A stretch of 7,831 nucleotides of DNA. Origin: an uncultured Methanomassiliicoccaceae archaeon. Lineage in GTDB: Archaea; Thermoplasmatota; Thermoplasmata; Methanomassiliicoccales; Methanomethylophilaceae. Both the position numbers and the translations under genes were made by a program. Location of the stretch: contig CALYUZ010000030.1 in assembly GCA_945492685.1 (NCBI GenBank), forward strand, positions 1-7,831, given 5' to 3'. Below the pieces are notes generated by a model. The model saw nothing but the letters and a program-made list of their open reading frames with translations, had not been told where the DNA came from and made no database searches. Positions within the stretch are counted from its first letter, which is position 1. Every line of letters begins with the position of its first letter. This document shows, piece by piece, positions 1 to 5,391 of the stretch.

Positions 1-231
1 TCCGGCGATCAGCTCAGGGATGCCATAGGGATAGGCGAGGACCGATGTGGACCTTAGACAGTACACCACGAGCATGCCTATGATCGCTGGGGGCAGGACC
101 TTCCCGATGAACACGACCTTCGGCGGGATCTCCTTTCCCTTGGGGAACACCAGGAAAGATGCGGCACGGGTTGCGAAGGTGGCGATGGCTATCGCCGCGA
201 TCATGATCAGTGATGATGCCGTATCAAGCAT
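1..231 (-). CDS. azlD: AzlD-family branched-chain amino-acid transport subunit (3' part cut by window edge)
   Basis: Small membrane subunit that pairs with AzlC in the cytoplasmic membrane to export branched-chain amino acids and analogues (AzlCD, or YgaZH in E. coli). The first 77 codons lie in the window and the frame runs open off the left edge. The fragment starts with a hydrophobic helix (residues 7-20), then a TRAASF segment, a basic stretch KGKEIPPK, and a second hydrophobic helix with VLPPAIIGMLVVYCLR (about 45-60). The TR...FL...P...G..LPPAI..MLVVYCL pattern is what I know as the AzlD signature. The ATG at 231-229 overlaps the end of azlC by 8 nt and has a GGAGG 9 nt upstream, so the two are translationally coupled. 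AzlD proteins are usually about 100-110 residues, so roughly a quarter to a third is missing. Substrate within the branched-chain group is inferred from the family only. Confidence 0.85.
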   Translation of the reverse strand, partial: MLDTASSLIMIAAIAIATFATRAASFLVFPKGKEIPPKVVFIGKVLPPAIIGMLVVYCLRSTSVLAYPYGIPELIAG

Positions 232-931
232 CGGTCATCCCCTCCTCCTTCCCGATCCTCTTCTTCCCCAGCATGATGACCGCTATGATCAGCAGCATCG
301 TGGGGAGGACGAAGTTGTCCGCTCCGAACACCAGTAGGCACACCATCGATGCGCAGATACCGATCAGTTCCGGAAGACGGTTGTTCCTGTGGCACCAGAG
401 TTCCACGAACATGACGATGAACAATGCGGTCATCGCGAACTCCACTCCTTCGGAGCTGAACGGCAGTGTTCCGGCTATCACCGACCCCAGTATGGTTCCG
501 ATCACCCAGTACAACTGGTTCAGTAGCGTTATGGAGAGGAGGAACTTCTCCTCGTCCACATCGTCGGGGACATCCGTGGTGCATATCAGGGAGTATGTCT
601 CATCGGTCATCCCGAATATCAGATACCATCTCTTCCAATCGAACCTGTTGTATCTGTCAACCAATGACAGTCCGTAGAAGATGTGCCTCACGTTGACCAT
701 CAGTGTCAGGAAGACAGCCTGAAGGACCGAGAATCCGGGTACGAAGAAGTTCACCGCGAGATACTGTCCCGATCCGGCGTACACCACGATGCTCATGAGG
801 ATCGCCCAGAGGACGTTGTATCCCTTGTCGGCGAACAGCACGCCGAAGGCCAGGCCTATGAACAGGTATCCTGCAAGGACCGGGATCGTGTAGGGGAATG
901 CCCTTCTCATGTCGTAGGCGTAGGAACCCAA
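224..931 (-). CDS. azlC: AzlC-family branched-chain amino-acid exporter, large subunit
   Basis: Integral membrane protein of the AzlC/YgaZ family, the larger half of the AzlCD exporter. At 235 residues it is normal length. Diagnostic segments are YAGSGQYLAV (51-60), VNVRHIFYGLSL (79-90), GMTDETYSL (107-115) and the W-I-G-T-I-L-G-S-V-I-A-G helix (142-153); in the family these read AGSaQf, vNlRH.LYg.sl and DE.y. Hydrophobic helices cover about 14-33, 40-60, 66-90, 132-155, 165-180, 187-202 and 207-221. The C-terminal tail is charged (GKKRIGKEEG) and cytoplasmic or external by helix count only. The first possible start is TTG at 931; an in-frame ATG at 910 gives 228 residues and begins just before the conserved FPYTIPVLAG. 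The TATA box at 958-963 predicts transcription starting around 934-936, which would leave a leader of a few nt before the TTG or about 25 nt before the ATG. No Shine-Dalgarno supports either. No regulator gene is adjacent. Confidence 0.9.
   Translation of the reverse strand: MGSYAYDMRRAFPYTIPVLAGYLFIGLAFGVLFADKGYNVLWAILMSIVVYAGSGQYLAVNFFVPGFSVLQAVFLTLMVNVRHIFYGLSLVDRYNRFDWKRWYLIFGMTDETYSLICTTDVPDDVDEEKFLLSITLLNQLYWVIGTILGSVIAGTLPFSSEGVEFAMTALFIVMFVELWCHRNNRLPELIGICASMVCLLVFGADNFVLPTMLLIIAVIMLGKKRIGKEEGMTDA
241..245 (-). promoter_or_regulatory. Shine-Dalgarno site of azlD inside azlC
   Basis: On the minus strand a GGAGG lies 9 nt before the azlD ATG, within the last codons of azlC; a second overlapping GGAGG sits 3 nt further upstream. 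It supports initiation at 231 and coupling to azlC translation. It contrasts with azlC and tgtA, which show no such motif before their starts. Confidence 0.7.
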
Positions 932-955
932 TGTATCATTGCGTGCATCGGGTGG

Positions 956-965
956 TCATATAAGC
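956..965 (-). promoter_or_regulatory. TATA-box promoter of azlC-azlD
   Basis: On the minus strand the gap holds CTTATATG, a good archaeal TATA box, with its centre (960/961) 29 nt before the TTG start of azlC. Archaeal transcripts begin about 25 nt after the box, so the start site would fall near 935. Four-base inverted arms (GTGG/CCAC, 952-955 and 965-968) flank the box, which may be chance. Confidence 0.6.
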
Positions 966-1007
966 CACTGTCCACTCGGGATAGATTATTATCACGTTGT
1001 TATGATG

Positions 1008-1043
1008 AAAAGAATCGGTTTCCGGGAGGGGGTTCCCACCCCC
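1008..1043 (-). terminator. Hairpin and T-run after tgtA
   Basis: Directly after the tgtA stop the minus strand reads GGGGGT, a 4-nt GGGA loop, then ACCCCC (1043 down to 1028), a 6-bp G/C-rich hairpin. Seventeen to twenty nt further on lies TTCTTTTC (TTTT at 1011-1008). Archaeal RNA polymerase terminates mainly at T-runs, so the T-run is probably the active part. It sits before the azlC TATA box, which fits separate transcripts for tgtA and azlCD. Confidence 0.45.
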
Positions 1044-1051
1044 GCCCAGGA

Positions 1052-2983
1052 TCATTCGTCGCTGGATCCGGACCTGACCTTCACGGCCATTCCTTTCTTC
1101 CTCTGCCTGATCTCGAAGGGGATGAGGAAGGCGCGTCCGGTGGCGATGGGGTTGTCGTTCCTGTCGGTGACGATGACCTCCTCCATGGGGCGGAGATCGG
1201 GATCGCAGTCCAGGACGAACTGTGCGAACACGTTGCGTCCCTCGGACACGAACGGGATGGAATCATCCATGACGGACACCCTCATGAACGGTGCGGGGCA
1301 TGCCTCGACGATCCTCTTGGCACCCTCCATCCTCAGGGTGTACATACCGTCGCCGGCGCGCATGGACAGGACGTGCTCCCCGTCGGAGATGACGTTCCTG
1401 ATCTTGCCGGTCTTCTTGCTTGTGACGAGCTCGATCTTCCCCCTGAACAGCGCCTCCGTCGCCTCGATACCGAACTGGTATCTGGAGACGGCCTTTGCCC
1501 TGAGAAGGTCCGCATCGAACTCCTCGGTCCCGTCGTCGGGGATCTGTGATGGTTCGATAGCCTCCTTGAATCCCATCATGCTCAGGAACTGGAATGTGAT
1601 CCTCTCGGATTCCGTCTCGGTCTCCATGTCCATGTTCTCGGGGAACAGGGACTGGGCCAGGGGGTACATCTCGTCGAGTTCTGCGGGGACGGGTCCGAAT
1701 GCGGACACCACGATCGGTGTGTATCCGGCCCTGCGGGCCTTGGCGAACTCCTCGGCATAGGGTCTGCTGTAAGGCTTTCCCTTACTGTCCTCGAACAGTA
1801 CGGCCTTGTCTGTCGGAGGGATGTATCTGGTTCCCAGCCTGTCCAGGTACCTCTTGAACACGGGGCGGTTCCTGGTCTCGGGTCCTGTGTAGAATATGGC
1901 CCCCTCCCTGCTGATGGGGTCGTAGTTCTCGGTCAGGTCCTGGTACTCCCTCAATCTCCTGAGGGCGTCCAGAAGCGCGGGGTGGGCCCTGCATCTGATC
2001 TCCGCGAGCTCCCAGAGCCTTCCCTCCTTGATGTACCTCCTGACGAGGGCCAGTTCCTGTGTGATCTGGTAGAGGTTGTGCTCGGCGATGAGTTTGGTCT
2101 TGGACTTCTTGTCCATCTTCCTGAGCTGCTCCAGGGTGTGTCCCCTGCATGCGGGGCAGTTGCAGTCCAGGGTCTCCATGTCCTGGAGGCGGAATGTACC
2201 GTCGACGAACATCATCCTGTCGTCCCTGGCGAACTTGGCGTATGATGCGGAGTCGAAGAAGTCGCATCCCATGAGTGCGAGGAGGGCGAGGACCATGGGG
2301 TGTCCGGCACCGAAGGCGTGGACGGGCCTGTTGGGGTTCAGTCCCTTCTTGGATGACATGATGACATCCACGAGCTCGGAGTAGCGGTACTGCTCCATCA
2401 GGGGGACTATACCTCCCACGGGGTGGACGTCGATGTCCATGGTGGCCATCCTCCTGGCGCAGTCCTCCCTCAGGTCGGTGTAGATGGAGCCCTGTGCGAC
2501 ACCGTTGATCATCATGTCTCCCTTCATCTCGCAGGCCTTCTGCGTCCTCTCCAGGGTGACCTCGATGGATTTAGCGGTCTGCTCCTTGGTCCAGTAGGGC
2601 TCGGTGAAGATGTCCAGGACGGTTCCTATGTCGGTGCCTATCGCCTTCTGGAACTCGATGATCTCCTCGTTCGTGAGCTCCACCTCTCCGTACATGTGGC
2701 TCTGGAATGTACCGGAGTCGGTCATGATGATCCCCGGGAAGTCCAGCATCTCATGCAGTCCGACCTCCCTCGCCTTCTCGTTCAGCTCCTTTGTGTTCTT
2801 GATGATGTAGGAGTTGGTGATGAGGCTCTTGAACCCGAACTTGTCGTAGAGCTCCCTGGCCGGGACGGTGTTGATCTTCGGGTTGATCACGGGGAACAGG
2901 GCGGGTGTCTCCATGGTCTTCCCGGAGTTGGTGGTGAATTTGCCGATACGGGCCATGCCGTCGCGGCGGATGATCTCGAACAT
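1052..2983 (-). CDS. tgtA: Archaeosine tRNA-guanine transglycosylase (ArcTGT)
   Basis: Exchanges guanine at position 15 in the D-loop of archaeal tRNAs for 7-cyano-7-deazaguanine (preQ0), the committed step to archaeosine. It is a complete cytosolic protein of 643 residues, usual for full-length ArcTGT. The TIM-barrel catalytic domain covers about 1-340. TDSGTFQ holds the general acid/base D89, and FDSASY holds the expected nucleophile D244. The zinc site is C274, C276, C279 and H302, spaced exactly as in the Pyrococcus horikoshii enzyme (279/281/284/307). Residues about 340-550 form the archaeal linker domains. The C-terminal ~75 residues, from RVSVMDD on, form the RNA-binding PUA domain ending in a basic tail. 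The ATG at 2983 is supported by a TATA box 25 nt upstream and no Shine-Dalgarno, so the mRNA is probably leaderless. It appears monocistronic; no archaeosine-finishing gene (arcS, queF-like) is visible nearby. Confidence 0.97.
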   Translation of the reverse strand: MFEIIRRDGMARIGKFTTNSGKTMETPALFPVINPKINTVPARELYDKFGFKSLITNSYIIKNTKELNEKAREVGLHEMLDFPGIIMTDSGTFQSHMYGEVELTNEEIIEFQKAIGTDIGTVLDIFTEPYWTKEQTAKSIEVTLERTQKACEMKGDMMINGVAQGSIYTDLREDCARRMATMDIDVHPVGGIVPLMEQYRYSELVDVIMSSKKGLNPNRPVHAFGAGHPMVLALLALMGCDFFDSASYAKFARDDRMMFVDGTFRLQDMETLDCNCPACRGHTLEQLRKMDKKSKTKLIAEHNLYQITQELALVRRYIKEGRLWELAEIRCRAHPALLDALRRLREYQDLTENYDPISREGAIFYTGPETRNRPVFKRYLDRLGTRYIPPTDKAVLFEDSKGKPYSRPYAEEFAKARRAGYTPIVVSAFGPVPAELDEMYPLAQSLFPENMDMETETESERITFQFLSMMGFKEAIEPSQIPDDGTEEFDADLLRAKAVSRYQFGIEATEALFRGKIELVTSKKTGKIRNVISDGEHVLSMRAGDGMYTLRMEGAKRIVEACPAPFMRVSVMDDSIPFVSEGRNVFAQFVLDCDPDLRPMEEVIVTDRNDNPIATGRAFLIPFEIRQRKKGMAVKVRSGSSDE

Positions 2984-3000
2984 GACGAGAGCATCGGGGG

Positions 3001-3022
3001 CACGGATATAATGTTGTCCGTG
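3001..3022 (-). promoter_or_regulatory. TATA-box promoter of tgtA within a 6-bp inverted repeat
   Basis: On the minus strand TTATAT (3011-3006) is centred 25 nt before the tgtA ATG, the ideal distance for a leaderless transcript. The box lies inside a perfect inverted repeat, CACGGA-N10-TCCGTG (3022-3017 and 3006-3001). Such symmetry over a core promoter could be a repressor site, but a 6-bp match may be chance. The promoter call is firmer than the operator idea. Confidence 0.6.
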
Positions 3023-3062
3023 GTCGGATACGGTGATATCGTTCCAGAAGTGGGGATAAGGT

Positions 3063-3083
3063 CCCGCCCGTCCTCGGGGCGGG
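3063..3083 (-). terminator. GC-rich hairpin after the DUF2703-like gene
   Basis: CCCGCCC (3063-3069) and GGGCGGG (3077-3083) form a perfect 7-bp stem with a 7-nt loop, starting 9 nt after the stop of the minus-strand gene that ends at 3093. The following minus-strand sequence (ACCTTATCCCC) has only a weak T content. It may end that transcript or stabilise its 3' end before the tgtA promoter. Confidence 0.4.
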
Positions 3084-3092
3084 GATGATGGG

Positions 3093-3500
3093 TCACTGGT
3101 CCATGACGGGGATGTTGTTCCTGTTCATGTCTGCGAACACCTTGGCAATGGCGTTCTTCATGATGGTGTCGGGTACATCCTCGATGTACTCCCTCTTCCA
3201 GTCGAGGGTGGGACGTCCGAACACGACCCTGCCTCCCTGGCCCAGGTCGCAGCTGTCCTCCACCTCGAGCATCTTGATCTCCAATCCCTCGATGATCTCG
3301 GGGATCGTCCTGCCGTTGATGAGGACCGTGTTGGGTCCGTCGGTGACCGTCTCGGTGAACTTGCAGGAGATATCCCCCATCTGCATCTCGAAGATGAGGT
3401 CCTTGATGTAAGCGGTCATGGCACCGGTGGTCCTCCTGCGGATCGTGGGATCCTGGAGCTCCGCATCGGAGTGCCTGTACTCTATGTCGATCATCGCCAT
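3093..3500 (-). CDS. DUF2703-like small protein lacking the usual cysteine pair
   Basis: A 135-residue soluble protein of unknown function, without signal peptide or membrane helix. The pattern resembles DUF2703, as I remember that family: an opening strand MAMIDIEYRH, a helix, CKFTETVTDGPNTVLINGRTIPEII (46-70), a late acidic/Cys segment (EDSC at 81-84), and a closing WKREYIEDVPDTIMKNAIAKVF (101-122). DUF2703 members normally carry a TCxRC motif after the first strand, suggesting a thioredoxin-like or metal-binding role. Here the matching segment is TIRRRTTG (19-26), so Ile20 and Arg23 replace the two cysteines; only C46 and C84 remain. The open frame continues upstream to 3749, but that part overlaps the divergent gene at 3604 and is low-complexity. 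I therefore place the start at ATG 3500, with a second ATG at 3494 as alternative. I see no good Shine-Dalgarno and no convincing TATA box. The family assignment is from memory of its motifs and is moderate. Confidence 0.7.
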   Translation of the reverse strand: MAMIDIEYRHSDAELQDPTIRRRTTGAMTAYIKDLIFEMQMGDISCKFTETVTDGPNTVLINGRTIPEIIEGLEIKMLEVEDSCDLGQGGRVVFGRPTLDWKREYIEDVPDTIMKNAIAKVFADMNRNNIPVMDQ

Positions 3501-3573
3501 GGTCCGAGTCAACGCCGATGATTCTGAAAAAACTGTCGGAGCAACATCCCGATGGAACGTCGCATGTGCTCCG

Positions 3574-3581
3574 TTTTTATC
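3574..3581 (+). promoter_or_regulatory. TATA-like promoter of the transglutaminase-like gene
   Basis: In the 103-nt gap between the divergent genes, TTTTTATC has its TTTATC core centred at 3578/3579, 25 nt before the ATG at 3604. This is the same distance as in tgtA and fits a leaderless mRNA starting at the ATG. A GGGGG run ends 6 nt before the ATG (gggggttccc), which could pair weakly with the anti-Shine-Dalgarno through G-U pairs if the transcript starts further upstream. Confidence 0.5.
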
Positions 3582-3603
3582 ATGGCTCATCCTGGGGGTT
3601 CCC

Positions 3604-5334
3604 ATGGATCGCAGGTTCCCTCTGATCGTCCTTGCGGTGGCGATCGTCCTTGTCGCGACAGCCGTGGTCATCGGTGACGATGACAGCGAGTACAGGTTCG
3701 CGGATGACCGTGTCCCGATAGTGGATATCGACGGGACGTGTTCCATCACCTATGTCACCGACGGATCAGTCCCCCAGGATGCCCCCGTATCGTATCTTCC
3801 GGGAACGTACATGGACCTGTGCACCCCGTACAATGATGGGAAGTGGTTCTGCGGATGGTATTCCGATCCTGGGTGCACCGTGCCATTCGGTGCCATCACC
3901 TCCTCCACCACCGGCGATATCACCGTCTATGCCCTGTGGTCTGATTTCTCCAGGGAGGGTTTCTGGTTCTCCATGGACATGCTGATCGAGTACGGTCCGG
4001 ACGACGACAGGACGGTCATCACAGGCTCAATGAGGTGGACGTACATGGTACATTCCGTTTCGGGGTGGTACGTCCAGAGGGATACCGTTCAGGAGACATC
4101 CTCCGGCGTGACGGAGATGACAGACGGGTACTGGACCGGGAGGTCATCATCATCGGCCGAATACCGTTACGTCGGGAACGATGAGGTGGACGGATATCTC
4201 TGCGAGATGTGGTCCGACGGCCAGGGCGAGACCCAATGGATATACCATAGCACCATCGTCATGAAGATCGAGTATTCCAGGGGAACCAACCACCAGTTGT
4301 TCACCCTCACCGATTCAGGTCACATCGTTCCGGAACTGGGATTCAGTCCCGACGTCACCGTTCAGTACGGTCTGTCGGCCGCTTTCGACGATGAGTTCAC
4401 CATCGGTTCCCAGGGTGTCCTGACCGCCTACGGGGATGGTTTCCAAGGGTGGTACGTGGACGGGGAGTTGGCGACCACGGACAGGACCCTCGTCGTCGAT
4501 GAGGTGGATCCGGGTCTGAGGTTCGAGGCCAGGTGCTCCGAACCCTACACTGTCCTGATGGATCGCAGGGTGGATCCGGGTGATCTCGGGTTGACGGGTG
4601 ATATCACCGTATCCGATTCCCGGGGGGACATCGTCCATGAAGGGGTAGGACCATTCACATTGGATCCCGGATACTACAGGTTGTCATTCATCGGAGAACG
4701 GTCCACGGTCTTCCTTCCGGTGTTCGTTGAGGATTCACGTACCTTCACCCACACCTGGATGTACAAGGGCCAGAGCTACACAGTGTCATTGGACCTCCTC
4801 CTCAGCAGGGTCATGTCGGATTCCATCGACGATCCCATGGATGGATATAGGATCTCGTTGGGTCCTGAACAGGATTCAAGGTTCCTTTCGGCCGATTCCG
4901 CCTACATCTCCGATCTCGTGGCCATCCTGGAGCCCATGGTCTCAGGCATGGACGACACCGCCAGGGCAGAGTTCATACTGGTGTTCGTGCAAACGATGCC
5001 ATACAAGACCGACATGGACACCCGCGGAATCGACGAGTTCTTCAAGCATCCTGCCGAGACGCTCTGGGATTACGGAGGGGACTGCGAGGATTCATCTTTC
5101 CTTTACGCATCCATCATGTCCGCTTTCGGGTACAGGACATCCGTGGCCATGTTCCCCACCCATGCGATGGCAGGGATCGTTTTGGATCCGTTGGAATCCA
5201 CCTACGACACATTCACGTCCAAGGACGGGACGGTGTATGTGTTCGCGGAGACCACCGGCACAGGTACCGGCATCTGGAAGACATCCTCGAGGTACCAGGC
5301 ATCGGATGTCCTTTACGTCGTGCAATCGGATTGA
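3604..5334 (+). CDS. Membrane-anchored surface protein with B-repeat and transglutaminase-like cysteine protease domain
   Basis: A 576-residue protein that should be exported and held at the cell surface. Residues 1-24 (MDRR followed by a long aliphatic stretch) form a signal peptide or N-terminal anchor. Residues 46-112 match a Listeria-Bacteroides (InlB-type) B-repeat, with FCGWYSDPGC and ending ITVYALW; a degenerate second copy, FQGWYVDG, lies around 271-312. A beta-rich middle region (117-395) is unrecognised. Residues about 400-575 form a transglutaminase-like domain: WDYGGDCEDSS with putative nucleophile C494, FPTHAMAGIV with H520, and VFAETTGTG near 549, where this superfamily carries its third polar residue. 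Such domains may be proteases, peptide cross-linkers or inactive; substrate is unknown. Seven cysteines, four of them at 46-91, allow disulfides outside the cell. The chain is markedly acidic. I start at ATG 3604 because the signal peptide follows at once and a TATA box lies 25 nt upstream; the longer frame from 3418 would overlap the divergent gene. Confidence 0.85.
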   Translation: MDRRFPLIVLAVAIVLVATAVVIGDDDSEYRFADDRVPIVDIDGTCSITYVTDGSVPQDAPVSYLPGTYMDLCTPYNDGKWFCGWYSDPGCTVPFGAITSSTTGDITVYALWSDFSREGFWFSMDMLIEYGPDDDRTVITGSMRWTYMVHSVSGWYVQRDTVQETSSGVTEMTDGYWTGRSSSSAEYRYVGNDEVDGYLCEMWSDGQGETQWIYHSTIVMKIEYSRGTNHQLFTLTDSGHIVPELGFSPDVTVQYGLSAAFDDEFTIGSQGVLTAYGDGFQGWYVDGELATTDRTLVVDEVDPGLRFEARCSEPYTVLMDRRVDPGDLGLTGDITVSDSRGDIVHEGVGPFTLDPGYYRLSFIGERSTVFLPVFVEDSRTFTHTWMYKGQSYTVSLDLLLSRVMSDSIDDPMDGYRISLGPEQDSRFLSADSAYISDLVAILEPMVSGMDDTARAEFILVFVQTMPYKTDMDTRGIDEFFKHPAETLWDYGGDCEDSSFLYASIMSAFGYRTSVAMFPTHAMAGIVLDPLESTYDTFTSKDGTVYVFAETTGTGTGIWKTSSRYQASDVLYVVQSD

Positions 5335-5345
5335 GAGAAGATGTC

Positions 5346-5366
5346 CGTCATCCGCACGGGATGACG
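5346..5366. terminator. Hairpin between convergent genes
   Basis: CGTCATCC (5346-5353), a 5-nt loop GCACG, then GGATGACG (5359-5366) make a perfect 8-bp inverted repeat in the 57-nt gap between the convergent genes ending at 5334 and 5392. By position it could serve as a shared 3' end. Flanking T-runs are weak: TGTGTTTGGG on the plus strand and TCTTCTCTC on the minus strand. Confidence 0.5.
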
Positions 5367-5391
5367 TAATGTGTTTGGGATCGGGTGGCTC

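Noticed and set aside
939..1760. A 273-codon plus-strand open frame opposite the 3' part of tgtA, and similar long plus-strand frames at 683-1549 and 2423-3088
   Set aside because: They lie antisense to azlC or tgtA, whose protein sequences are clearly conserved. Their translations show no recognisable motif or believable hydrophobic pattern, and long antisense frames are expected in G+C-rich coding DNA.
3418..3603. A 62-codon N-terminal extension of the transglutaminase-like protein
   Set aside because: It would overlap the start of the divergent DUF2703-like gene and bury the signal peptide inside the chain. The ATG at 3604 fits both the signal peptide and the TATA distance.
3501..3749. 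An 83-codon N-terminal extension of the DUF2703-like protein
   Set aside because: It overlaps the divergent gene beyond 3604, is Ser/Thr/Arg-rich without a fold pattern, and precedes a typical family N-terminus at MAMIDIEY.
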